A stretch of DNA of 64,000 bases from Moheibacter lacus. GTDB taxonomy: Bacteria > Bacteroidota > Bacteroidia > Flavobacteriales > Weeksellaceae. The DNA is taken from positions 124,001 to 188,000 of the forward strand of contig NZ_JACDZE010000002.1 in NCBI RefSeq assembly GCF_014042165.1, in the 5' to 3' direction. A program made the translations under genes and the position numbers. Shown here one piece after another: positions 52,655 through 61,518 of this stretch (the stretch's first letter is position 1; the number at the start of each line of letters is the position of its first letter). The notes beneath the pieces were generated by a model. The model saw nothing but the letters and a program-made list of their open reading frames with translations. It ran no database searches and was not told the DNA's origin.

Positions 52655-53827
52655 TTACTTATTTTTATATTTCAAATTCACGACAAATGCCAGTAAAAAA
52701 TAGAACAAAGCAGTGAACCAAAGATATTTCCACCAAATTCCTACTTCTTGAAATGATGCTCCAAATTGGCTCATCGCGACAAATCCTTTTGCTCCAAAAG
52801 TACTGGGGAAACTCGTTGAAAGAATTTTCACCCAAGTTGGAAAAGCAAATTCAGGCCATGAAATTCCCGTAAGAAAAAGTGCCGGAATTGAAGTGAATGT
52901 GATGGATAATGCGGCATCTTCTCTCCTTTTAAAAATTCCGCGAAGCGAAAATCCCATAAAAATCACCGCCAGAAAAAACGGAATTAAATAGATGATGACA
53001 TCAAAGAAATTCGCTAAAAATGGAAGGTCAAAAATAGACATGCATCCGCCTGCAATAATCGAAAACAGAAGAATACAAATCATCAAATACGCCATTGAAC
53101 GCCCCAATAAAATCGGCAAAATATTAAAATTGCTTTTGTAAATAGAATGATAATTGTCGTACTCACGCATTGTTCCTTCCAAGACACCAATTCCGGTCAA
53201 TAAAAGCGTTTGAATGATGATTAAGTACACCACAGGCAACAAAAACGTCGCATAACCTCCGGTTGGATTGAAAAGTGCGTTACTAACTGGTGTTACGGCT
53301 CTTCTCGTATTCACCGAATTGATGTAAGTCATACCACGACGCATGGTTGCGCTGACTTCAATCTGGGCATTGAACGTAGCCAAAGATTTGGAAACCGCAG
53401 TACTTATGCCTTTATTGATCATCATGTTCGAAGCATCGCTGTACAATGAAATCGATGAACCACGACCATAGGTAATATCTTTTTCAAAATTCTCAGGAAT
53501 TAAAACAATTCCTGATATTTCTCCATGTTCAAATTGCGTTTGAGCATCTTCTAAATTGGAACCAATTCCGACGATTTTTATATTTTGCCCGGCTCCCACC
53601 ATCGATGTGAAATTTCGGCTTAAAGAAGACTGGCTCATGTCCACAACACTCACCGGGATTTTTTCAGGAATTTCGTTTTGATAAACGGCAGAATAAACAA
53701 ATGCCACCAAAATTCCCGTCACCACAACAGATGAAAACAAGGCTTTATCTTTAAAAAAGTGAACCAACTCCACCCGAAAAGATCGGAAAAACGCCGAAAA
53801 AAAGTGGGAAAAATTAATCTTTTTCAT
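52655..53827 (-). CDS. ABC-2 type permease, second subunit
   Basis: 390 residues from the ATG at 53827. One N-terminal membrane helix (LFSSVVVTGILVAFVYSAVY) is followed by a periplasmic domain of about 160 residues (IPVSVVDMSQSSLSRNF, GEISGIVLIPENFEKDI) and five helices in the C-terminal half (ABC2_membrane_3/YhhJ-like). Its start overlaps the end of the first permease by 14 bases, so the two are likely a heterodimer. No ATP-binding subunit is encoded next to it. Confidence 0.88.
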   Translation of the reverse strand: MKKINFSHFFSAFFRSFRVELVHFFKDKALFSSVVVTGILVAFVYSAVYQNEIPEKIPVSVVDMSQSSLSRNFTSMVGAGQNIKIVGIGSNLEDAQTQFEHGEISGIVLIPENFEKDITYGRGSSISLYSDASNMMINKGISTAVSKSLATFNAQIEVSATMRRGMTYINSVNTRRAVTPVSNALFNPTGGYATFLLPVVYLIIIQTLLLTGIGVLEGTMREYDNYHSIYKSNFNILPILLGRSMAYLMICILLFSIIAGGCMSIFDLPFLANFFDVIIYLIPFFLAVIFMGFSLRGIFKRREDAALSITFTSIPALFLTGISWPEFAFPTWVKILSTSFPSTFGAKGFVAMSQFGASFQEVGIWWKYLWFTALFYFLLAFVVNLKYKNK

Positions 53828-54977
53828 AATGTCCTTTTTGAAGTTTAACTCCGAATTTTGGGAGAGAAAATATTCCAATCAAAGCAAAAATGCTAAAGCC
53901 AATTAAATAATTAACGTTGGTAAATAACGGCATTCCTTTAATTGAAAGATCCGTAAACATCCTCGCATAGGAAGAAAATGGAAAAACCATATCCAAAATT
54001 TGAATTCCAACCGGCATTCCCATTGCCGGAAAAGTGTAACCGCTAAATGAAAACGCTAAGGCTGCATAACCACCACCAATGGTACAAAGTGTTCTAAAAT
54101 CTGAAGCGATGGAAACGAAAAACAATCCCATCAATTGAGTAACGATAATGAATAAAAAGGTAATGATGTACACATAACTAATGGGACAATTAAGCGGAAT
54201 TTGTAGATAACCAAAAAGATACGTAATCATCACAGTAGCCAGCAAAAAATATAGCAAAGTATAAGGGAGAACTTTTCCCCAATACACATTCCAAGCATTT
54301 CCGCCACGTTCATAGGTTTGTTTTCCTTGATTGTATTTCAAAATACTTCCGAGTGTAAAAATCGTTACCACCATTACGCACATTTGTAAAGCCATCGGAA
54401 ATAAGGATAAACTGAGGTAATGCGAATAATTTAAAGATGGATTAAACAAAGTATGCTGATCCAAAGTCACCGGATTGGCGGATAATTTCGCCTGATCCAA
54501 AGATTGTCCTTTTTTCATCAAAACATTCACTTTTGCTGAAGCCGAAAAAGTTCCCAAGGTTTGGTTAAATGCTTTGTACAATAAACCTCCGGGTGTTAAA
54601 TAATTTCCGTTATAATTCAACACAACATCCACATTTTGCCCACGTTGAATATCACGCTCAAAATTTTCCGGAATGGTGATCCACGCAAAAACTTCTCCGG
54701 TTCGGATTTGATGCATTGCGTTTTTTTCGTTGTTCACATCTGAGGTAAAATTGATCGTTGAATTGGCATCCAGTTGACGGATTAATTCTCTCGACAATCC
54801 CGATTTATCCTGATCTTGTATCGCCACCGGAATTTCGTGCAGCGCGCCGTCTCCAAAAATCGAAGCATACAAATAGAACAGAAACAAAGGCAGCCCAACG
54901 TAAGCCAAGAGGCGTTTTGGAGAATTGATCAGATTTTTTATTTCGTCTGTAAAGACATTCCAAAAACCGCTCATCAC
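53814..54977 (-). CDS. ABC-2 type permease, first subunit
   Basis: 387 residues, homologous in plan to the following gene: an N-terminal helix (LLAYVGLPLFLFYLYASIFG), a periplasmic domain (IPVAIQDQDKSGLSRELIRQL, GEVFAWITIPENFERDI) and five to six C-terminal helices. The family moves drugs, lipids or polymers out of the cytoplasm. The stop of this gene overlaps the start of the second permease; the HlyD stop is one base upstream of its start. Confidence 0.9.
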   Translation of the reverse strand: MMSGFWNVFTDEIKNLINSPKRLLAYVGLPLFLFYLYASIFGDGALHEIPVAIQDQDKSGLSRELIRQLDANSTINFTSDVNNEKNAMHQIRTGEVFAWITIPENFERDIQRGQNVDVVLNYNGNYLTPGGLLYKAFNQTLGTFSASAKVNVLMKKGQSLDQAKLSANPVTLDQHTLFNPSLNYSHYLSLSLFPMALQMCVMVVTIFTLGSILKYNQGKQTYERGGNAWNVYWGKVLPYTLLYFLLATVMITYLFGYLQIPLNCPISYVYIITFLFIIVTQLMGLFFVSIASDFRTLCTIGGGYAALAFSFSGYTFPAMGMPVGIQILDMVFPFSSYARMFTDLSIKGMPLFTNVNYLIGFSIFALIGIFSLPKFGVKLQKGHYEKD

Positions 54978-54978
54978 T

Positions 54979-55998
54979 TTATTTTTTCAGTTCTGAAGAT
55001 GGAATTAAAACGCTCATTCCCGGACGGAAACCTTCAATTTTTTGTGTTGGATAGGCTTTAATTTTAAAGGTTTTCAAATCGAAATCGCCTTTGGTTTTTG
55101 TAGCCGTCCAAGTTGCAAAATCGCCCAATGGCGAAATATATTTTACCTGAAGTTGAACTTTTTTATTTCCCAAAGCCGGAATTTCTGCATTGAATTTGGC
55201 ATTCATTTTAAACTGTTCCATCAAATCTTCTTTGATATTGAAAACCACCCAAATATCATTCAAATCAACAATGGTTGCCACCGGATAACCTGCGTTCACC
55301 AATTCACCAACGTTTGGAAAAATTTGTTCAATTTCGCCATCTGCAGAAGCCGTTACATTCACTTCTTTTCTATAGGTATTCACCTCAGAAACTGCACCAT
55401 TGGCTTGATTTACCAATGCTTCTGCCGCCAATTTATCTTCAGTTCTAGCTCCGTTCACCGCCATTTGATAATTATTGTAGGCTGCTTGTTGTTGTTGGTA
55501 AGTCGCATTTTTATTGGCAAATGCTTCATCTCTTTTTTGCGCCGGAATTACTTTGTCCCGATACAAATTTTCCATTCTTTGGTAAGTAGAATTCGCCAGA
55601 TCCGCTGCTGCTTTTGCTTGTTGCCAAAGATTGTAAGCAGCCTGAACTTGTTCGCTTCTCGTTCCGTTATTTGCTTTTTGATATTGTGCAGTAGCTGCGT
55701 CTTTTGCAGACTGAGCTTGCTGTAATTTTGCATCTAGCTCCGGACTGGAAAGCACAGCAATTAACTGACCTTTTATTACTTGATCGCCTTCTTTTACCAA
55801 TTGTTGCTCCAATCTTCCGACGATTTTAGAAGCGACATGAACTTCGGTTGCTTCAGCCTGACCCTGCAGAAAATCTTCGCTCGGTTTGCTGATGAAATGA
55901 ATGGAAACCGCAGCCAATCCGCCCATTATAAGCAATGCAATGAGAATATTGCTGAATTTAACCGCTTTATTTTTAGATGTATTTTTATTTGTTGACAT
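54979..55998 (-). CDS. HlyD-family periplasmic adaptor
   Basis: 339 residues. A single membrane anchor (ILIALLIMGGLAAVSIHFI) is followed by the half-lipoyl motif (HVASKIVGRLEQQLVKEGDQVIKGQLI), a long coiled coil with many Gln and Ala (residues 90-205), and the second half-motif (VNVTASADGEIEQIFPNVGELVNAGYPV). It links the inner-membrane permeases to the TolC-like channel. It is joined to its neighbours by gaps of 1 and 30 bases. Confidence 0.92.
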   Translation of the reverse strand: MSTNKNTSKNKAVKFSNILIALLIMGGLAAVSIHFISKPSEDFLQGQAEATEVHVASKIVGRLEQQLVKEGDQVIKGQLIAVLSSPELDAKLQQAQSAKDAATAQYQKANNGTRSEQVQAAYNLWQQAKAAADLANSTYQRMENLYRDKVIPAQKRDEAFANKNATYQQQQAAYNNYQMAVNGARTEDKLAAEALVNQANGAVSEVNTYRKEVNVTASADGEIEQIFPNVGELVNAGYPVATIVDLNDIWVVFNIKEDLMEQFKMNAKFNAEIPALGNKKVQLQVKYISPLGDFATWTATKTKGDFDLKTFKIKAYPTQKIEGFRPGMSVLIPSSELKK

Positions 55999-56028
55999 GA
56001 TTTTGATGGTGTTTGTTTGTGTGAATTT

Positions 56029-57390
56029 TTAAAACGTTTCAGAAGTATATTGATCACTGATGCCGCAGATTTCATAAAGTTTGGCAAGCGTAATATCGTA
56101 ATCGCTATAAGCTTTCAAGGTTTGAAGGTGAATCGATGCTTGGTTCATCTGTGCATCGACAACATCGACCGAATTGGCAATTCCTTCAGAAAAAGCACGT
56201 TCACGTACACGCACCAATTCACCTGCCAAATCCTTAGAGACTTCCAGAGAAGTGATCTGTTCCTCCTGTTTTTCAAGTTCTTTGTAGTATTTGCTCACCA
56301 AAGTTCGGATATCCAATTCCGCTTTTTTTCTGGCTAATTCTAAAGTAGATTTTTCAGATTCAGCTGCGCGAACATTATTTTTAGTAGCGAAACCATCAAA
56401 CAAATCATACTTCACTCCCACTCCTAAAAATAATGGATTGTCCAAAGGCAAGTTATTTGAAGCCAAAATTTTCTGGCCAAAAACAGCGACTGTTGGCAAA
56501 TGATTTGCTTTTTCGGCTTTAATTTTTTGTTCTGAAAGTTGCTCCAGCAATTTCAACTTTTCGATTTGAGGGAAATTATTGGATGCCAAATCCTGATAAT
56601 AATTAAGCGGCAATAAGTTTGATGAAACAAAAAACGGAGAAGAAAGTTTTTCATTTACATCCTCTACTTCCATCGTACTAGCCAAAGCTTCTTTTGCTAA
56701 ATCCAAATCTTTTTTACTCGCCAACAATTCTCTTTCCGAATTGGCGACAGCCACTTTTGCCTGAAGTGTTTCTGCACCGGCGATGATACCGTTTTCTTCT
56801 AATTTTTGGGCATTATACAAGTGTTTTTGCATCCCGTCAAAAACCAATTGACGCACTTCAACTGCTTCTTGAGCCAATTTGGCTTTGTAGTAATATTCCG
56901 CCAATTCCGAAACCAATTTTTGGGTTTCAGTACGGTTTTCATTTTTGGCGATTTCGGTTTTGATTTTGGAAACATTTTGTGCTGCTTTGATTTTTCCACC
57001 CGTATAAATCGGCCATGTAACACCTAGTCCAACCATTTGGACATCGTTTTCTTGCAGCGTAAAATTCCAATTTCCTAAAATACTGGGATTTGGAATTTGC
57101 AAAAGTCCGGCTACTTGCGCACGTTTGTCGTTTAGATCTAATGCAATGTCTTTGTCCATCCATGTTGCGGCTGCAAATGCATTGAATTTAGGATAACTTA
57201 AAGCTTTTGAAGCTTTTTCATTGAATTGGCTGGTTTCCAGTTTCTTTTGGTTGATTTGGAACTGTTTGTTGTTTCCCTTCATCAAATCTTGCGCTTGGGA
57301 AAAGGACAAACCCGATTCCTGCGCAAAAACATTGGACTGAAAACCCAAAACCGCCAATAAACCAAAGAATATGGTTTTTGTAGATTTCAT
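56029..57390 (-). CDS. TolC-family outer-membrane channel
   Basis: 453 residues with a signal peptide (FFGLLAVLGFQSNVFAQ) and no lipobox, unlike the NodT channel at 9014. Two OEP repeats with long helical hairpins are visible (GVTWPIYTGGKIKAAQN, GVGVKYDLFDGFATKNN). It is the first gene of the four-gene export operon. Upstream, after the terminator of the hydrolase gene, lies a perfect TTTGAC-N4-GTCAAA dyad, 54 bases before the ATG. Confidence 0.92.
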   Translation of the reverse strand: MKSTKTIFFGLLAVLGFQSNVFAQESGLSFSQAQDLMKGNNKQFQINQKKLETSQFNEKASKALSYPKFNAFAAATWMDKDIALDLNDKRAQVAGLLQIPNPSILGNWNFTLQENDVQMVGLGVTWPIYTGGKIKAAQNVSKIKTEIAKNENRTETQKLVSELAEYYYKAKLAQEAVEVRQLVFDGMQKHLYNAQKLEENGIIAGAETLQAKVAVANSERELLASKKDLDLAKEALASTMEVEDVNEKLSSPFFVSSNLLPLNYYQDLASNNFPQIEKLKLLEQLSEQKIKAEKANHLPTVAVFGQKILASNNLPLDNPLFLGVGVKYDLFDGFATKNNVRAAESEKSTLELARKKAELDIRTLVSKYYKELEKQEEQITSLEVSKDLAGELVRVRERAFSEGIANSVDVVDAQMNQASIHLQTLKAYSDYDITLAKLYEICGISDQYTSETF

Positions 57391-57443
57391 TTTCTAATTA
57401 TTTGTTTGTGAGTACAAATTTCCAACGATAGAAAACGAAATCC

Positions 57444-57459
57444 TTTGACATTTGTCAAA
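57444..57459. promoter_or_regulatory. FNR-like dyad upstream of the TolC-HlyD-permease operon
   Basis: TTTGAC-ATTT-GTCAAA has perfect symmetry with a 4-base centre, the geometry of Crp/Fnr half-sites (FNR consensus TTGAT-N4-ATCAA). The regulator at 58534 lies two genes upstream. Confidence 0.6.
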
Positions 57460-57464
57460 AAGTG

Positions 57465-57490
57465 AAAACCGCCACGGTTGCGACGGTTTT
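57465..57490 (-). terminator. Terminator of the hydrolase gene
   Basis: On the minus strand AAAACCG and CGGTTTT form a 7-bp stem with a 12-base loop, then CACTTTTT. It separates the hydrolase from the export operon, which therefore has its own promoter. Confidence 0.5.
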
Positions 57491-57503
57491 GTTTAGATTT
57501 AAA

Positions 57504-58469
57504 TTAGAATTGATTTTGTAGTATCCAATCAAACAATTTTTGATAAACTTTTTTTCTCACTTCCTTTCTCGACAACACCAAATCGTGGATGCCATCTTTG
57601 AAAGGAAGAATCATTACATTTCCTTGAATTTTCTGAGCATATTTTCGGATGTCTTTTTCGCTCAAAATGATATCGGAACCGAAAACTTCATCACTCATTT
57701 TTTTAGGATTTGAAGACTTTTCAGCATGCATTACCAAAACCGGAAAATTGATGCTTACTCCTTTTTTGATTTCCCTTTGGGCTTGATGAATCGCACGAAT
57801 GAATCCGAAATTTACTTTTTCCGCAACATTGGGTTTCCAATCCAAATTATAATTCCATTTTCCGAAAAAATTCTGATGCAAACTTTGTCCGTACAATGGA
57901 GAAAAACCTCCATTTATTTTTTTATCGGGATAATTTTTCCCTAATCTACTGATGACGGGAATTCCGAAGGTTTCTGAAAAAAAAACCAAATTGAAATCAT
58001 AAAACGGTGAATTGCACCACAATCCTTTCACCATAGGATTATCAGTTCGCGAAGCAAAGTAAGTCAAAGTCAATCCTCCTGTGGAATGTCCCGCTAAAAG
58101 TACTTTCGAATGATTTTCTTGCTCAATGATTTTCAATGCTTGGTTGATTTCGGCATCGTATTCTTTCAAATCACGAACGTTGTTCATCTTTTGACTCGGA
58201 AGCCAGGAACGACCATATTTTCTTAGATCCAAGGCATAAAAGTTAAAACCATTTTGGTTGAACTTTTCTGCCATTTCCACCTGGAAAAAATAATCATTGA
58301 ATCCATGAACATACAAAACTGCCTTTTCAGATGGGTTTTCAGATAATTTACGAACTAATGTCGCCGTTACTTTTCCTTCATAATCATCAGGAAAATTTAG
58401 CGTCATTTGTTCAAAATCATTTCCTAAAATATTGGGTTGGTAGTTTTCTGAATTGATAGATTTGGTCAT
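57504..58469 (-). CDS. Alpha/beta hydrolase (monoacylglycerol-lipase-like, serine aminopeptidase S33)
   Basis: 321 residues. The nucleophile elbow is VLLAGHSTGGLTL near residue 130; LYVHGFNDYFFQVEMAEKF and FYALDLRKYGRSW precede it; the acid and His are likely in VMHAEKSSNP and DGIHDLVLS. No signal peptide, so it is cytoplasmic. It may hydrolyse lipids or other esters. It lies between the Crp/Fnr regulator and the export operon; a near-dyad (58514-58529) precedes it. Confidence 0.88.
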   Translation of the reverse strand: MTKSINSENYQPNILGNDFEQMTLNFPDDYEGKVTATLVRKLSENPSEKAVLYVHGFNDYFFQVEMAEKFNQNGFNFYALDLRKYGRSWLPSQKMNNVRDLKEYDAEINQALKIIEQENHSKVLLAGHSTGGLTLTYFASRTDNPMVKGLWCNSPFYDFNLVFFSETFGIPVISRLGKNYPDKKINGGFSPLYGQSLHQNFFGKWNYNLDWKPNVAEKVNFGFIRAIHQAQREIKKGVSINFPVLVMHAEKSSNPKKMSDEVFGSDIILSEKDIRKYAQKIQGNVMILPFKDGIHDLVLSRKEVRKKVYQKLFDWILQNQF

Positions 58470-58513
58470 AAATAAAATAATTTTTAAAAATCAGAAACTT
58501 TCAAATTTTTTCC

Positions 58514-58529
58514 TTTGATATTTATTAAA
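58514..58529. promoter_or_regulatory. Degenerate FNR-like dyad upstream of the hydrolase
   Basis: TTTGAT-ATTT-ATTAAA resembles the site at 57444-57459: the innermost pair changes from C-G to T-A together, and the flanking CC and AA are also shared. One arm position is unpaired. It lies 45 bases before the hydrolase ATG. Confidence 0.45.
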
Positions 58530-58533
58530 AAAT

Positions 58534-59094
58534 CTAAATTGAACTGCGGATACGACTAAGCGTTTCCTGCGAAATTCCGAGGTAAGAAGCAATCATTCCA
58601 AGTGGCGCACGCAATAAAATATCAGGATGTTCTGTGAGCAATTCCTGATATTTTTCTTTTGCGGTCATATGCTGTAAAGAGTGTACTCTTTTTTCCATAT
58701 TAGCGAGAAGAACGCCCAAAACTCTTCGCGAAAAATTGGCAAGAGCCAAAGAGTTTTCGCACAACTCTTCCAGTTTGGAATAATTGAAATAAGTCACCAA
58801 AGAAGGTTCAATTGCATCAATATTATTATCATCAGATTGATTAAGAAAAATGGTATTTTTATTGGCAATGAGGTTTCCTTCTTTGTAAAAATTGGCCGTT
58901 AAATCTTTTCCATTTTCAAAATAAAAGGAGCGCAAAAGTCCTTTTTCTAAAAAATAAAGATTGTGATCCACAGAATTATGGGAACTTAACACTTCTCCTT
59001 TCGACAAGTGTTTTTCTGATCCAAATTGATTAATAAACTGACGAATTTCATCATCAATTTTTACATACTGAGAAATGGATTCTAGGATTTTCAT
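58534..59094 (-). CDS. Crp/Fnr family regulator (intact copy)
   Basis: 186 residues from the ATG at 59094 (a TTG at 59106 is in frame). The cNMP-like beta roll (LSKGEVLSSHNSVDHNLYFLEKGLLRSFYF) lacks the cAMP phosphate motif and Fe-S Cys. The helix-turn-helix MIASYLGISQETLSRIRSS has ETLSR in the recognition helix, the ExxSR pattern by which E. coli FNR reads TTGAT half-sites. It is divergent from poxB and upstream of the hydrolase and export genes. A broken paralogue lies at 60985-61510. Confidence 0.92.
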   Translation of the reverse strand: MKILESISQYVKIDDEIRQFINQFGSEKHLSKGEVLSSHNSVDHNLYFLEKGLLRSFYFENGKDLTANFYKEGNLIANKNTIFLNQSDDNNIDAIEPSLVTYFNYSKLEELCENSLALANFSRRVLGVLLANMEKRVHSLQHMTAKEKYQELLTEHPDILLRAPLGMIASYLGISQETLSRIRSSI

Positions 59095-59236
59095 CGAGGA
59101 ATACAAAGCTACAATATTATTTAAAAATTTATGAAAGATTTAATATTTACAGAATAGTTTAGGTAAAATATTTGTTAAATTTAATGGTTTTAAAGAACGA
59201 AACATAGATATTATCTAAATCACTAAAAAAAATATT

Positions 59237-60976
59237 ATGTCCAAGAATGTATCAGATGTCTTAGTAGAAATGCTTGTAGAGGCAGGTGTGAAAAGAATTT
59301 ACGCAGTCACAGGCGACAGCTTGAATCCTGTAAATGACGCAGTTCGAAGAGACGGACGTTTACAATGGGTGCATGTTCGGCATGAAGAAGCAGGTGCTTA
59401 TGCAGCATCTATGGATGCTGAACTTAATGGAATTGGTTGCTGTATGGGAAGTAGCGGTCCAGGTCACGTACATCTAGTAAATGGTTTATATGATGCCAAC
59501 CGGTCGGAAAACCCTGTTATCGCCATTGCTTCAACTGCGAATACGGACAAATTAGGGATTGAATATTTTCAGGAAACCAATGTTACCAAACTTTTTGATG
59601 ACTGTAGCAAGTATTGCTTTATGGCCAATACGCCAGTTCAGGCTTTACATGGTTTTCAATCAGCAATACAAACTGCTATTAGCCAAAAAGGAGTTGCTGT
59701 TGTTGGTTTGCCGGGAGATGTTGCGGCTGCGAAAGTTGAAAATATTGATTCGTCCGTAAAAAATTATTATACGACAGGTAAAGCGATCCCATCTAAGCAA
59801 GAGTTAGATGAACTAGTGAAAGTTCTGAACGAAAATAAAAAGATCATGCTGTATTGCGGTTACGGTTGCCGTAATGCAGAGGCTGAAGTTCTAAAATTAG
59901 CAGAGAAACTTAATGCACCAATCGGATTTAGTTTCAGAGGAAAAATTTTCTTCGATAAAGAAACTAATCCTTATGCAGTTGGGCTTAACGGACTTTTAGG
60001 CAACAAATCGGGCTTTGAAGCAATGAATGAAACCGACATATTATTAATGTTGGGAAGCGATTTTCCGTATAGTAATTTTTTACCTGAAGATAACACGATA
60101 ATTCAAATTGATAATAAACCGGAGCGAATCGGGCGACGTGCAAAAGTTGATTACGGTTATTGTGGTGATATCGGCGAAACAATTAAATCATTACTACCAT
60201 TACTTCAGAAAAATGAAGATGAAGAATTTTTTAAAAAAATGAGGAAATTGCACGAAAAAGTGGAAAACGATTACCGATCATACGCCAAAGGACGTTCAGC
60301 TGAAGCAAAGATACATCCAGAATATGTAGCCAGTGTCATCGATGATTTAGCTACTGATGATGCCATTTTTACAGTTGATACAGGGATGTCAGCAGTTTGG
60401 GCTGCAAGATATCTGAAAGGTAAAAAGAACCGTTATCTCACCGGATCTTTTAATCACGGTTCAATGGCGAATGCAATGCCGATGGCAATAGGTGCAGGAT
60501 TATCGCATCCAGACCGACAAGTGATCGCCCTTTGTGGAGATGGGGGAATTAGTATGCTTTTGGGTGACCTAATGACCATTAGCCAATATAAAATTCCTGC
60601 AAAAATCATTGTTTTTAATAACCGATCATTAGGGATGGTAAAGTTAGAAATGCAAGTTGCAGGACTCCCAGATTGGCAAACAGATCTCGAAAATCCAGAT
60701 TTTGCAAAAGTAGCGGAAGCGATGAATATAAAAGCTTGGAATGTAAAAGAATGTGCAGAAGTAGAATCAGTGATTAAGTTAGCTCTTGAACATGACGGAC
60801 CAGCACTAGTTAGTATATTTACAGATCCCAATGCTTTGGCAATGCCGCCTCATATAAGTTTTGAACAAGTGAAAGGCTATGCACAAACGCTTTCCAAAAT
60901 GATGCTTAATGGGAAAAGTGGTGATGTTCTGGATATTATGGATTCGGGAAAGAAATATCTGCGAGAACTTTTTTAA
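59237..60976 (+). CDS. poxB: Pyruvate oxidase / pyruvate:quinone oxidoreductase (TPP-dependent)
   Basis: 579 residues, the normal length. The TPP N-domain has the catalytic Glu in VRHEEAGAYAASM near residue 51 and SSGPGHVHLVNGLYDA; the central FAD domain lies at about 190-330; the C-domain has the TPP motif ALCGDGGISMLLGDL and later NNRSLGMVKLEM. It oxidises pyruvate to acetate and CO2 with quinone (PoxB) or oxygen. It is divergent from a Crp/Fnr gene and followed by a broken copy of the same gene. Confidence 0.9.
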   Translation: MSKNVSDVLVEMLVEAGVKRIYAVTGDSLNPVNDAVRRDGRLQWVHVRHEEAGAYAASMDAELNGIGCCMGSSGPGHVHLVNGLYDANRSENPVIAIASTANTDKLGIEYFQETNVTKLFDDCSKYCFMANTPVQALHGFQSAIQTAISQKGVAVVGLPGDVAAAKVENIDSSVKNYYTTGKAIPSKQELDELVKVLNENKKIMLYCGYGCRNAEAEVLKLAEKLNAPIGFSFRGKIFFDKETNPYAVGLNGLLGNKSGFEAMNETDILLMLGSDFPYSNFLPEDNTIIQIDNKPERIGRRAKVDYGYCGDIGETIKSLLPLLQKNEDEEFFKKMRKLHEKVENDYRSYAKGRSAEAKIHPEYVASVIDDLATDDAIFTVDTGMSAVWAARYLKGKKNRYLTGSFNHGSMANAMPMAIGAGLSHPDRQVIALCGDGGISMLLGDLMTISQYKIPAKIIVFNNRSLGMVKLEMQVAGLPDWQTDLENPDFAKVAEAMNIKAWNVKECAEVESVIKLALEHDGPALVSIFTDPNALAMPPHISFEQVKGYAQTLSKMMLNGKSGDVLDIMDSGKKYLRELF

Positions 60977-60984
60977 TTAAAAAA

Positions 60985-61510
60985 CTGCGAACACTCCCAC
61001 GATAAGAAGAAATTCCAAGTGGCGCACGCAATAAAATATCAGGATGTTCTGTGAGTAATTCCTGATATTTTTCTTTTGCAGTCATGTGTTGTAAAGAGTG
61101 TACTCTTTTTTCCATATTAGCGAGAAGAACGCCCAAAACTCTTCGCGAAAAATTGGCAAGCGCCAAAGAGTTTTCGCACAACTCTTCCAGTTTTGAATAA
61201 TTGAAATAAGTCACCAAAGAAGACTCGATCGCTTCAATATTGTTATTTCCCGATTCTTTTAGAAAAATGATATCTTTATTGGCAATGAGATTTCCTTCTT
61301 TGTAAAAATTGGCCGTTAAATCTTTTCCATTTTCAAAATAAAAGGACCGTAAAAATCCTTTTTCAAATAATAAAGATTTCGATCAACTGTATTTTGAGAG
61401 CTCAGAACTTCTCCTTTCGCCAATTGTTTTTCTTGACCAAATTCGTCAATAAACCGAAGAATTTCATCATCAACTCTTATGTATTGGGAAAGCGTTTCGA
61501 GAATTTTCAA
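60985..61510 (-). pseudogene. Crp/Fnr regulator pseudogene (paralogue of 58534-59094)
   Basis: The DNA is closely similar to the intact regulator over about 500 bases, with long identical runs (for example 61080-61160). It carries three defects: the ATG has become TTG (61510), a one-base deletion near 61365 shifts the frame after NLYYLKKD, and the end of the gene is rearranged so that the helix-turn-helix is lost after RAPLG. Two overlapping open fragments remain. It lies just after poxB, on the opposite strand. Confidence 0.88.
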
Positions 61511-61518
61511 AATTAGGA

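Noticed and set aside
55042-55725. Open frame of 227 codons on the plus strand
   Set aside because: It lies fully antisense to the well-supported HlyD adaptor, and its composition (many Ile, Phe, Cys and Arg) is that of a reversed coding frame.
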